The position numbers and the translations under genes were made by a program. DNA of 64,000 nucleotides from Mucilaginibacter pankratovii. GTDB taxonomy: Bacteria; Bacteroidota; Bacteroidia; Sphingobacteriales; Sphingobacteriaceae. Where the stretch lies: assembly GCF_014773265.1 (NCBI RefSeq), contig NZ_JACWMY010000002.1, positions 248,001 to 312,000 on the forward strand. Direction: 5' to 3'. The notes below the pieces were generated by a model. The model was not told the origin of the DNA. It did not search any database and was given only the letters and a program-made list of their open reading frames with translations. Below are positions 34,245-41,385 of this stretch, in pieces; position 1 is the stretch's first letter; every line of letters begins with the position of its first letter.

Positions 34245-34973
34245 ATGGACATACATGAATGGCCGCGCTGTATCAAATCTGCGCGGCAAAAAAGGCGGCT
34301 CGTAAAAACAGATCGGGATAAGCAACTGATACAGCTTAACAAAAGGCGCGATGAACTTTGGGAACAACAAAGGCTTTTGCCAAAGGTGCGTTTAGAACAC
34401 CCTTATCAGCGCGGTTGGAAACGTTTCTTTGTGCTGCGGGATGATATTAAACGTAGTCCGCAAGCCGATTTTTATGAGGCTTTGCTGGTAAAAATTAACA
34501 CGGTTGAGTATCATCACGATAAATCGTTCAAACGCAAAAAGCGACGTAAAGGGCGCAACGTGTACGTAGTTAAGCAACAGCAATTACAGGAGTTTTATGA
34601 CTACAGCTGGCAAGTTAACCGGATGAAATTAACCGAGAATGAGAAAACCTGCTTTACACGCGTGGAATTTATGAATACGAACCGCAGGTTAGATGTGAAA
34701 TATGTGGTTACCGAACCCTGGCGCTATGTACTGAAAATATTGCCTCGCATAATAACGCATGTTAAATTGATGGATGTAGATATTGAAAAGGAGCTGGCGT
34801 ATATAGATAATCGTATCGATAGCTACTATCTCGAACCGCGTCTCTATCGCTTAACCCGCGGCCGTCGTTACCGCTGGAAAGATGAATTTAACGAGCCCGC
34901 CAAATACATTAACAAATTAAAAAACATACCCGGGTATGCCTATAAAGAAGCCTACCTGGAATTAGAAACATAA
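34245..34973 (+). CDS. Highly basic unknown protein in the RtcB/PrfH operon
   Basis: A 242-aa, strongly basic protein (Lys and Arg clusters such as KSFKRKKRRKGRN and RLTRGRRYRWK) with helical segments and no signal peptide. The charge suggests RNA or ribosome binding. I do not recognise the family. It ends 5 nt before the rtcB start, so it is clearly part of the RNA-repair operon. An overlapping ATG at 34234 in another frame gives only a 23-residue ORF. A role as ribosome-docking or damage-recognition partner is a hypothesis. Confidence 0.7.
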   Translation: MDIHEWPRCIKSARQKRRLVKTDRDKQLIQLNKRRDELWEQQRLLPKVRLEHPYQRGWKRFFVLRDDIKRSPQADFYEALLVKINTVEYHHDKSFKRKKRRKGRNVYVVKQQQLQEFYDYSWQVNRMKLTENEKTCFTRVEFMNTNRRLDVKYVVTEPWRYVLKILPRIITHVKLMDVDIEKELAYIDNRIDSYYLEPRLYRLTRGRRYRWKDEFNEPAKYINKLKNIPGYAYKEAYLELET

Positions 34974-34978
34974 CCCAC

Positions 34979-36379
34979 ATGGGCAATTTAAGAACAAAAG
35001 ATCTAAGTAAAATAGGTTATCATAACGATCAGCTGCGAAGCCTGATAATTGGCATAGCCTCTAAAAATTTCAAGCACTACAGCAACCAGCAATTGCTTGA
35101 CCTGTTGGTGAATATTAAAAATAATCCGGGCGCCTATTTGGATGATGAATTAACAAGCAAGATAGCCGAAAAGGTAATCGGCAAAACGGATGCGCCTCTG
35201 TTTAAAACATTTGAACTGCGGGATGAACCGGTATACTGTAAAACCTATGGCGGCAAGCACATTGAGCAATCGGCAAAAAAACAAATGGAGCTGGCTAACC
35301 TGCTTCCCGTGAGCGTACAAGGTGCATTAATGCCCGATGCGCACATGGGCTTTGGTTTGCCTATTGGTGGCGTATTGGCGACAAATAATGCGGTAATACC
35401 GTATGCTGTAGGTATGGATATTGGCTGCCGCATGGCCCTATCAATTATTGATGAAAGTGATGGTTTCTTAAAGCGATTTGAATATCAAATTAAACAAGCC
35501 CTAAAAACTCATACCCATTTTGGGATGGAAGGTGGTTTGGAAACCAGGCAGGAACACGAAGTTTTAGATAGCCCCGTGTTTAACCAAATTCCATTTTTGA
35601 AACCACTGCGCAGTAAAGCTGTAAGGCAATTAGGCACATCGGGTAACGGCAACCACTTTGTGGAGTTTGGCGAGATCGAATTATTAGCCGATAACACATT
35701 AGGCTTACCGGCTAAAAAGTATGCGGCCCTGCTGACACATTCAGGCAGCCGTGGTTTAGGCTCGGCCATTGCAAGGCATTACACGCAGATAGCCATGAAT
35801 ACCTGCAAACTTCCGCGCCATGCACAGCAATTGGCCTGGTTGGATATGAGTAGCGAAGCGGGGCAGGAATATTGGTTAACTATGACTCTGGCCGGCGATT
35901 ATGCCAAAGCTTGCCACGAACGTATCCATGCTAATCTGTTAAAGGCCTTAGGTTTGAAGGCTCTGCACGTGGTAGAGAACCACCACAACTTTGCCTGGAA
36001 AGACCAGTTGGCTGATGGCCGGGATGTTATTATCCATCGCAAGGGTGCAACACCTGCTCACAAAGGCGAGTTGGGTATTATTCCCGGCAGCATGACCACA
36101 CCGGCTTACCTGGTAGCAGGCAAAGGAACCAGCGATGCATTATACTCCGCATCGCACGGTGCCGGCCGGGCCATGAGCAGGCAAAAGGCTAAGGATAGCA
36201 TGACAGTATCAGCGATGAAAAAAATGCTGACCAATGCCAATGTAAACCTGATTGGCGGCACGGTTGAAGAGAACCCTTTGGCTTACAAGGATATCGAGAC
36301 TGTAATAGCAGCTCAACACGACCTGATAGATATCCAGGGCAAGTTTTATCCACGGATCGTTAGAATGAACAAGGATTAG
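34979..36379 (+). CDS. rtcB: RtcB-family RNA ligase
   Basis: A 466-aa RNA ligase that seals 2',3'-cyclic-phosphate or 3'-phosphate ends to 5'-OH with GTP and Mn2+. Landmarks: DAHMGFGLPIGGVL (120-133), metal Cys150 (GMDIGCRM), GNGNHFVEF (222-230), HSGSRGLG (254-261), ENHHNFAW (333-340), and the guanylylated His393 in SASHGAGR. It is followed at once by the release-factor-like gene prfH; the RtcB2-PrfH pairing is known to repair ribosomes cut in the decoding centre of 16S rRNA. Together with the upstream basic protein this looks like a dedicated rescue operon. Confidence 0.95.
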   Translation: MGNLRTKDLSKIGYHNDQLRSLIIGIASKNFKHYSNQQLLDLLVNIKNNPGAYLDDELTSKIAEKVIGKTDAPLFKTFELRDEPVYCKTYGGKHIEQSAKKQMELANLLPVSVQGALMPDAHMGFGLPIGGVLATNNAVIPYAVGMDIGCRMALSIIDESDGFLKRFEYQIKQALKTHTHFGMEGGLETRQEHEVLDSPVFNQIPFLKPLRSKAVRQLGTSGNGNHFVEFGEIELLADNTLGLPAKKYAALLTHSGSRGLGSAIARHYTQIAMNTCKLPRHAQQLAWLDMSSEAGQEYWLTMTLAGDYAKACHERIHANLLKALGLKALHVVENHHNFAWKDQLADGRDVIIHRKGATPAHKGELGIIPGSMTTPAYLVAGKGTSDALYSASHGAGRAMSRQKAKDSMTVSAMKKMLTNANVNLIGGTVEENPLAYKDIETVIAAQHDLIDIQGKFYPRIVRMNKD

Positions 36380-36381
36380 TG

Positions 36382-36999
36382 ATGAAAAAGATGATGATAC
36401 AAATCACCTCGGGCAAAGGCCCGGCAGAATGCTGCCGGGTTGTAGCCTGCGTGCAAAGCCTGATGATGAAGCAGGCCAAACAACAGGATATCCAAATTGA
36501 AGTGCTGGAAAACAAAGCCGGCGAATTAAACGGCACCTTGTTATCTGCAACCATGATGGCTATGGGTCATAACCTGGATGCATTTGTAAAAGAATGGAGC
36601 GGCACCGTACAATGGATAGCGCAAAGCCCTTATCGTAAATACCACAAGCGCAAGAACTGGTTTGTTGGTGTAGCCGCTTTTGATGTGCAGGAACTGATGC
36701 AATGGAACCCTAAAGATGTAAAGCTGGAAACCTGCCGTTCTTCCGGGCCGGGTGGGCAGAATGTAAATAAGGTGGAAACCGCAGTTCGGGGAACCCATCT
36801 GCCGTCGGGATTGCAAGTTATGGCGATGGATACGCGCTCACAACTGGAGAATAAGAAGCTTTGCCTGGCCCGGCTGGAAGCCAAAATAATGGTTTGGCAA
36901 ACCGAACAACTGATAGCGCAACAGCAAAGCCAGTGGCAGGAACATAACGCCCTGGAGCGGGGCAATCCGGTAAAAACGATAAAGGCTAAATTGTTTTAA
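36382..36999 (+). CDS. prfH: Peptide chain release factor-like protein PrfH
   Basis: A 205-aa release-factor-like protein with the peptidyl-tRNA hydrolysis motif GGQ (124-126, in SSGPGGQNVNKVETAVRG) but no codon-recognition domain. It begins SGKGPAECCRVVACVQ, the typical opening of PrfH. It would free the peptide from a stalled ribosome whose rRNA is damaged, so that RtcB can reseal the RNA. A GTG one codon earlier (36379) overlaps the rtcB stop and could be the true start; coupling is tight in either case. Confidence 0.93.
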   Translation: MKKMMIQITSGKGPAECCRVVACVQSLMMKQAKQQDIQIEVLENKAGELNGTLLSATMMAMGHNLDAFVKEWSGTVQWIAQSPYRKYHKRKNWFVGVAAFDVQELMQWNPKDVKLETCRSSGPGGQNVNKVETAVRGTHLPSGLQVMAMDTRSQLENKKLCLARLEAKIMVWQTEQLIAQQQSQWQEHNALERGNPVKTIKAKLF

Positions 37000-37029
37000 C
37001 CCTTGACGTTATTCAGACTAATAAAACAG

Positions 37030-37062
37030 ACCGCCTCATGATATTTGTGGGGCGGTTTTTTA
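37030..37062 (+). terminator. Intrinsic terminator after prfH
   Basis: ACCGCC (37030-37035) pairs with GGCGGT (37051-37056), followed by a run of T to 37061. It lies 31 nt after the prfH stop and closes the RNA-repair operon. Confidence 0.8.
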
Positions 37063-37140
37063 TTGAATTTTCCGATAAACCAAAGGGCCCGCCGACTAAG
37101 CCGCACACGTAAAATCACATTGATCTCATTTTCCATCATC

Positions 37141-38226
37141 TTAAGCTTTTAAGTTTTCAAAATAGGCGGTGGTTTCTTCAATTAACGCGTGCATTAGTTC
37201 GGCGGCTTTTTTATGTTTCAATACCGGCGCTATCTGCCCACCCCAAAACAAGATCATATCCCATTTTTCCTGTTCGATGGCCGCCTTGCGGATATGCGCC
37301 ATAAACTGTGTTTGCAAAGGGAAAGGCAGAAAATCCTTTTCCTGGTGTACCAGATCCTTTGCAATCCGGCTTGTTATACCTCTGCCCAATCTGCCGGTAA
37401 ATGCCCTCGATAATGTGGTGTATTTGGCTGCGTCAGAAAACAGCATTTGTTTATGAACAGCTGTGGCATTTGATTCATCGGTGGCCAGGAAAGCTGTACC
37501 TATTTGCGCGGCATCGGCGCCAAGCGCCAGCGCTGCGGCTACGCCTTTGCCATTGGCTATACCACCTGCTGCAATTACCGGTGTTTTTACTTTCTCTTTA
37601 ATAAGTTGCAGCAATACAAACGTTCCCACCGTTGACGATTCAGCCGGTGCCAGGAATGATGGCCGGTGGCCGCCCGCCTCAAAACCCGAAGCGATGATCA
37701 TATCCACGCCTGCTGCTTCCAAAGCAATAGCCTCATCAAGCGTGGTTGCGGCACCAATGGTAACAATACCGAGCTTTTTGCTTTGTTCTAAAATATCAGC
37801 AGATGGGGTACCAAACATAAAGCTAAATACCGGTGGTCGCTGGTGCAGGATCACCTCAACCTGGTTTTCGAACCGGGTTTTGAATGGTGCAGGTTTTTCG
37901 GGCAGCTCTATCCCTAACTCATCAAAATAAGGTTTGAATAGTTGTTGCGACCGACTGAACTGCTCGTCGGAGATCGTGCCGTCAACCGCGTCGGTATCAG
38001 ATACCCACAGGTTGATATTGTAGGGCTTATTAGTTGCCGCCTTTATCCGGCGGTCCACTTCGATGATCTCTTGCGGGCTAAGCGTATAAGCGCCGTATCC
38101 GCCAAGTCCGCCCGCATTTGATACAGTTGATACCAGTTGCACAGATGAAAGGTTACCGCCGAACGGCCCTTGCAGGATAGGGTATTGAATACCCAGAATT
38201 TCGGTTGCTTTTGTTTGATACCACAT
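37141..38226 (-). CDS. Nitronate monooxygenase (2-nitropropane dioxygenase family)
   Basis: A 361-aa FMN-dependent TIM-barrel enzyme that oxidises alkyl nitronates. Signature parts: EILGIQYPILQGPFGG at the start, the phosphate/FMN strands AAGVDMIIASGFEAGGHR (with the usual His) and VIAAGGIANGKGVAAALALGADAAQIGTAF. Length is normal. It is the last gene of a five-gene minus-strand operon of redox and detoxification genes, 13 nt after the NTF2-like gene, probably under the CRP/FNR-like sites at 40254-40306. Confidence 0.93.
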   Translation of the reverse strand: MWYQTKATEILGIQYPILQGPFGGNLSSVQLVSTVSNAGGLGGYGAYTLSPQEIIEVDRRIKAATNKPYNINLWVSDTDAVDGTISDEQFSRSQQLFKPYFDELGIELPEKPAPFKTRFENQVEVILHQRPPVFSFMFGTPSADILEQSKKLGIVTIGAATTLDEAIALEAAGVDMIIASGFEAGGHRPSFLAPAESSTVGTFVLLQLIKEKVKTPVIAAGGIANGKGVAAALALGADAAQIGTAFLATDESNATAVHKQMLFSDAAKYTTLSRAFTGRLGRGITSRIAKDLVHQEKDFLPFPLQTQFMAHIRKAAIEQEKWDMILFWGGQIAPVLKHKKAAELMHALIEETTAYFENLKA

Positions 38227-38239
38227 GATGCTGCTATAT

Positions 38240-38692
38240 TTATTGGGCTACGTCTGTTAACATTTTATTGACGATAAACCACTGTCCGTCAATTTTATGA
38301 AAAGACAGAAATTCATCGTAATTGAAATCATACATTTTAACATGTAATTTGGCTACGGCTATAGAATTCACTACATCGATGGAGGTAATTATACCCTTGA
38401 ACGGCTTCCCGGAGTCTTTTACACTCTGGCGGTTTTTTACGCCATCAAGGTATTGTTCGAGCGTTTTAGCGTACGGTACCCCTTTAATATCTCCGAATAC
38501 GAGCGTGCCGGGATGATACACTTTGCGGAGCAGGTTGATATCACCTTCGTATATTCCTTTCAGATAAAGATCCTCCAGTGCCCGGGTGATCGCTAATTTA
38601 TCTTGTTGATCAGTTTCCATTTTGTTTTGAAGTTGTGCTTTAGATACCTGTAATATACAGGACAAAAAAGCTGTTAATAAAAACGTTTTCAC
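38240..38692 (-). CDS. Exported NTF2-like (putative lumazine-binding) protein
   Basis: A 150-aa protein with a signal peptide (MKTFLLTAFLSCILQVSKAQ) and an NTF2-like cone fold: ALEDLYLKGIYEGDINLLRKVYHP, then FGDIKGVPY, and the final strands FLSFHKIDGQWFIVNKML. It resembles the lumazine-binding-2/SnoaL-like group. The start is a GTG directly after the SDR stop codon; an internal ATG (METDQQDK) would lose the signal peptide. Its role in the operon is unknown; such folds often bind small hydrophobic compounds. Confidence 0.78.
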   Translation of the reverse strand: MKTFLLTAFLSCILQVSKAQLQNKMETDQQDKLAITRALEDLYLKGIYEGDINLLRKVYHPGTLVFGDIKGVPYAKTLEQYLDGVKNRQSVKDSGKPFKGIITSIDVVNSIAVAKLHVKMYDFNYDEFLSFHKIDGQWFIVNKMLTDVAQ

Positions 38693-39427
38693 TCAATTTA
38701 AGTTATGGCCCGCTGCCAAACCACCATCTACGTTGATAATGGCGCCGCTGATAAAGTTGCTCTTTGCAACTGTATAAACCATTTCGGCAATGTCTTCCAC
38801 TTCGCCAACACGGTTCAGCAGGTGCAAACCTGCACTATCGTCGGCATCTTTACCATGCATAGGTGTACGGATGGTGCCGGGTGCAACGGTATTTACCCTG
38901 ATGTTGTCTTTACCAAACTCGGCTGCCAGTTGCAGGGTTAGCGCGTGTATTGCCCCTTTTGATGCCATTTGCGCAGTAATAGGTACCCCGCCGAGTGCAT
39001 GGTTTACCAGTGGCGTGCCAATATTAATTACCACACCATCACGCTGTTTCAGCATTTGCGGAATAACGGCCTGGGTGGTGAAGTAAGTACCCTTCAAATT
39101 CGTATTTAAGAAACGGTCGAGGTAGGCTTCATCTACCTCCAGGAAAGGTTTGGTTTCGAAAATACCGGCGTTATTTACCAGTACATCTGCCGAACCGAAT
39201 TTTTCTACAGCGGTTGCCACAAGCCTTTCGCCTGTTTTTTTATCGCTCACATTACCGGCAACCATGGCCAGGTTTTCACCTGCCCCAAGTTCCTGGTAAA
39301 CTTCTTCCAGCTTTTTTGCTGTAAATGAATTGATCACTACATTATCGCCTTTTTCTAAAAAATGGCGGGCTATCTCTTTACCAATGCCAGATGAGGCACC
39401 GGTAACAATTATTGTTTGTTTTTTCAT
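38693..39427 (-). CDS. SDR-family oxidoreductase with replaced catalytic tyrosine
   Basis: A 244-aa short-chain dehydrogenase/reductase fold starting at the ATG 39427 (MKKQTIIVTGASSGIGKEIA). The nucleotide-binding TGASSGIG and NNAG are present. The usual YxxxK is QxxxK (ITAQMASKGA), so the catalytic Tyr is Gln, and the usual catalytic Ser position is also changed (INIGTPLV). The enzyme may therefore act differently or bind NAD(P) without normal reduction. It follows the tautomerase gene by 4 nt and touches the NTF2-like gene, within the same operon. Confidence 0.9.
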   Translation of the reverse strand: MKKQTIIVTGASSGIGKEIARHFLEKGDNVVINSFTAKKLEEVYQELGAGENLAMVAGNVSDKKTGERLVATAVEKFGSADVLVNNAGIFETKPFLEVDEAYLDRFLNTNLKGTYFTTQAVIPQMLKQRDGVVINIGTPLVNHALGGVPITAQMASKGAIHALTLQLAAEFGKDNIRVNTVAPGTIRTPMHGKDADDSAGLHLLNRVGEVEDIAEMVYTVAKSNFISGAIINVDGGLAAGHNLN

Positions 39428-39431
39428 TGTA

Positions 39432-39650
39432 TTATTTTTTTTCGGCAGTAATGCCTTTTTCTCTGAGTACTGATACCTGTTCGCCGGCAAAGCCCCAATC
39501 GTCCAGCTCAATTTCCTGTATCACCACATGGGTTAGCTGCGGGTCTTTATTCAACACATCGGTTATCAAATCTGTTACACCTTTTATCAGTGTTTGCTTT
39601 TGCTCCCTGGTAACTCCTTCGCGGGTTACTTCTATTTTTACGTATGGCAT
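39432..39650 (-). CDS. 4-oxalocrotonate tautomerase family protein
   Basis: A 72-aa small tautomerase. After Met removal the catalytic Pro-1 is exposed (MPYVKIEVTREGVTREQK). The helix QKQTLIKGVTDLITDVL and the strand THVVIQEIELDDWG match the family, whose members convert enol and keto forms of small acids. It lies between YceI and the SDR in a tight operon (4 nt to the SDR start). Substrate unknown. Confidence 0.9.
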   Translation of the reverse strand: MPYVKIEVTREGVTREQKQTLIKGVTDLITDVLNKDPQLTHVVIQEIELDDWGFAGEQVSVLREKGITAEKK

Positions 39651-39679
39651 GGCTTTAATTTTTAAGCTAAAGCTGTTGG

Positions 39680-40198
39680 TTAAACAGCTTTAGCAATAAT
39701 GTTTACATTCAGTTCAAAATCATTGTAGATAAGGGTATCGCCCAGGTTTTGGAAGAAATTTCCTGAGCGGAACTTCATCCCGTATTTGGTACGGTCAACT
39801 ACCACAAGGCCTGTTGCGGTTAATACATCGCCGTTCACATTTACGGCAACATCAAAACCAATAGCATGTGTAATATCTTTAATGGTCAGGTTGCCTTCCA
39901 CATGGTTACCTTCAACCGAGGTTATTTCTAAAACAGCTTCCGGGTATTTCTCCAATGAGAAGAAATCATCAGAAGCCAGGTGTCCCCAAAATTGAGCGTT
40001 TAAATCAGGGTCGGTTACATCCAGTATCTTAATGGAAGTGGTATCGATGATGAATTTACCACCGGCAAGTTTACCGTCGTTTAAAATCACTTCGCCTTCT
40101 TTGATGGCGATGGTACCGTTATGCGCGCCGGTTACTTTTTTTCCCACCCAGCCGATATTACTTTGTGGGGTTACGATCTCGAATTTTTGATTTTTCAT
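39680..40198 (-). CDS. YceI-family protein
   Basis: A 172-aa YceI-like lipocalin-type barrel. Recognisable parts are NIGWVGKKVTGAHNGTIAIKEGEV at the start, KYPEAVLEITSVEG, the NLTIKDITHAIGFDVAV strand, and DRTKYGMKFRSGNFF near the end. YceI proteins bind long isoprenoids. No signal peptide is present, so it may be cytosolic, as in several Bacteroidota. It is the first gene of the five-gene operon and has two CRP/FNR-like sites 56-108 nt upstream. Confidence 0.92.
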   Translation of the reverse strand: MKNQKFEIVTPQSNIGWVGKKVTGAHNGTIAIKEGEVILNDGKLAGGKFIIDTTSIKILDVTDPDLNAQFWGHLASDDFFSLEKYPEAVLEITSVEGNHVEGNLTIKDITHAIGFDVAVNVNGDVLTATGLVVVDRTKYGMKFRSGNFFQNLGDTLIYNDFELNVNIIAKAV

Positions 40199-40253
40199 TT
40201 TATTTATGTTTTAAATTATAGAACAAATTACGGCAGCATTTGGCGGTTATGAA

Positions 40254-40306
40254 GGTGACCTACATCACATTCAAACAAGCAGCCTGTTTATGTGATGTAG
40301 GTCACT
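40254..40306 (-). promoter_or_regulatory. Two CRP/FNR-like sites arranged as a perfect inverted repeat
   Basis: GTGACCTACATCACA (40255-40269) and TGTGATGTAGGTCAC (40291-40305) are perfect inverse copies. Each also fits the CRP/FNR dyad GTGA-N6-TCAC. An inner AAACA/TGTTT pair makes one long hairpin possible. On the minus strand a TAATTTG box lies at 40230-40224; with transcription from about 40219, the nearer site is centred near -42, a common activator position. A Crp/Fnr regulator gene lies 290 nt away. Confidence 0.65.
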
Positions 40307-40326
40307 CCCCTACCCAATTGCCATAC

Positions 40327-40419
40327 TCAATGGCAGCATTTTATAGCGCAGCGTTTAAATGCCCCGCGTATTTCTCCGGCAAAGATTTGGGGTTGTTCCA
40401 GGGCGACAAAGTGACTGCC
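40327..40419 (-). pseudogene. Remnant of an alpha/beta hydrolase C-terminus
   Basis: The minus strand reads GSHFVALEQPQIFAGEIRGA then FKR before a stop at 40327-40329. This is the typical end of an epoxide hydrolase-like alpha/beta hydrolase, including the catalytic His (GSHF). Upstream codons run into a stop within 30 nt, so only about 30 codons remain. The rest of the stretch 40199-40595 has no gene. Confidence 0.55.
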
Positions 40420-40595
40420 TCTGTTTAACTTAAATAATAAATGAATTTAGGATAGGCCCTTTCTGTCTACAAATTTATGGCCGGAGTGGCGCTGCAGAGC
40501 TACTTAAACTTCACTCTTCTACATCAAATTAACAGATCAAAAAATCGGTATAGAGGCAAGTATGCTAAAAGCGAAAGTTTATGAAGATGGTAGGA

Positions 40596-41168
40596 TCAGG
40601 AGGTGTAAAGCCTGCTAAGCGTTTCTCTTGAAACACCCAGGTAGGCGGCAATCAGGTTTTTCGGTACTATATTATACAATTCGGGATATAGTTTTAGCAG
40701 TTCCTCGTATCTATACTTCACATTATTATTCATAAAAGACAGCAGCCTTTTTTGTGCGGCAACGTAACCTCTATTGGTTCGCCACCTAAAAAAGTGCTCC
40801 ACCTGGTGAAGTTCATTGCATAATTTCTCCCTGTCGTCGTTGCTAAGGCAAAGCACCTCGGCATCAGTGATACAATCTACATTGATGGAAGCTTTAGTGT
40901 TGTTATATAAAGCGCTATAGTCCGATGCCCACCAGGTAGGCATGGCAAACTGAAGGATGAACATTTTAATATCTTCGTTGATGTAGAAAGACTTCAAACA
41001 TCCTGAGATCACAAAATATTCACAATTTACGGTGTCGCCCGCGGTAATGATAGCCTGCCCTTTCTTGAAATCCTGTTTTTGAAAATGTGAAAAGAAATAA
41101 TCAAACTGTTCCTCAGTTAGACTGGCTGATTTAGTGACGTGAGTTCGTAACAGTTCTTTGGCTTCCAT
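40596..41168 (-). CDS. Crp/Fnr-family transcriptional regulator
   Basis: A 190-aa regulator from the ATG at 41168 (MEAKELLRTHVTKSASLTEE). A cyclic-nucleotide-binding-like beta roll covers about 25-115 (KGQAIITAGDTVNCEYFVISGCLKSFY). A helical linker and a C-terminal helix-turn-helix follow (IVPKNLIAAYLGVSRETLSRL, about 165-186). No cysteine cluster for an FeS centre is seen. The proteins usually bind GTGA-N6-TCAC dyads; two such sites lie 290 nt downstream, ahead of the YceI operon on the same strand. Confidence 0.9.
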   Translation of the reverse strand: MEAKELLRTHVTKSASLTEEQFDYFFSHFQKQDFKKGQAIITAGDTVNCEYFVISGCLKSFYINEDIKMFILQFAMPTWWASDYSALYNNTKASINVDCITDAEVLCLSNDDREKLCNELHQVEHFFRWRTNRGYVAAQKRLLSFMNNNVKYRYEELLKLYPELYNIVPKNLIAAYLGVSRETLSRLYTS

Positions 41169-41385
41169 AGCTTGTATTACCAATAACACAACAATTTTTA
41201 AATATAAATATTCTTTTAAAAATTGAATATATTAAATAGGGTTCAGCCTGGCAATACGAGCAAGACAAAGGGAAGTAAAACTTAGCCCTCAGGGAGAATC
41301 AATAGCCTTGCAGGGCTCGAACCTGATCCGAAGACCCGTCCCGGTAGCTTCGCCTCTGCCATTTACTACGTGTTACCCAAAAATG

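Noticed and set aside
34234-34305. 23-residue ORF overlapping the start of the basic protein gene
   Set aside because: Short, in another frame and without support; the 242-aa frame explains the region.
40240-40428. 62-aa plus-strand ORF across the CRP-like hairpin
   Set aside because: It runs through an inverted repeat and over a hydrolase remnant on the other strand, so it is a chance frame.
41311-41375. tRNA-like stretch on the minus strand (T-arm-like CAGG-TTCGAGC-CCTG and a possible anticodon arm with GGG)
   Set aside because: The anticodon loop lacks U33, the acceptor stem has no partner and the D-arm is unclear. At most a degraded tRNA fragment.
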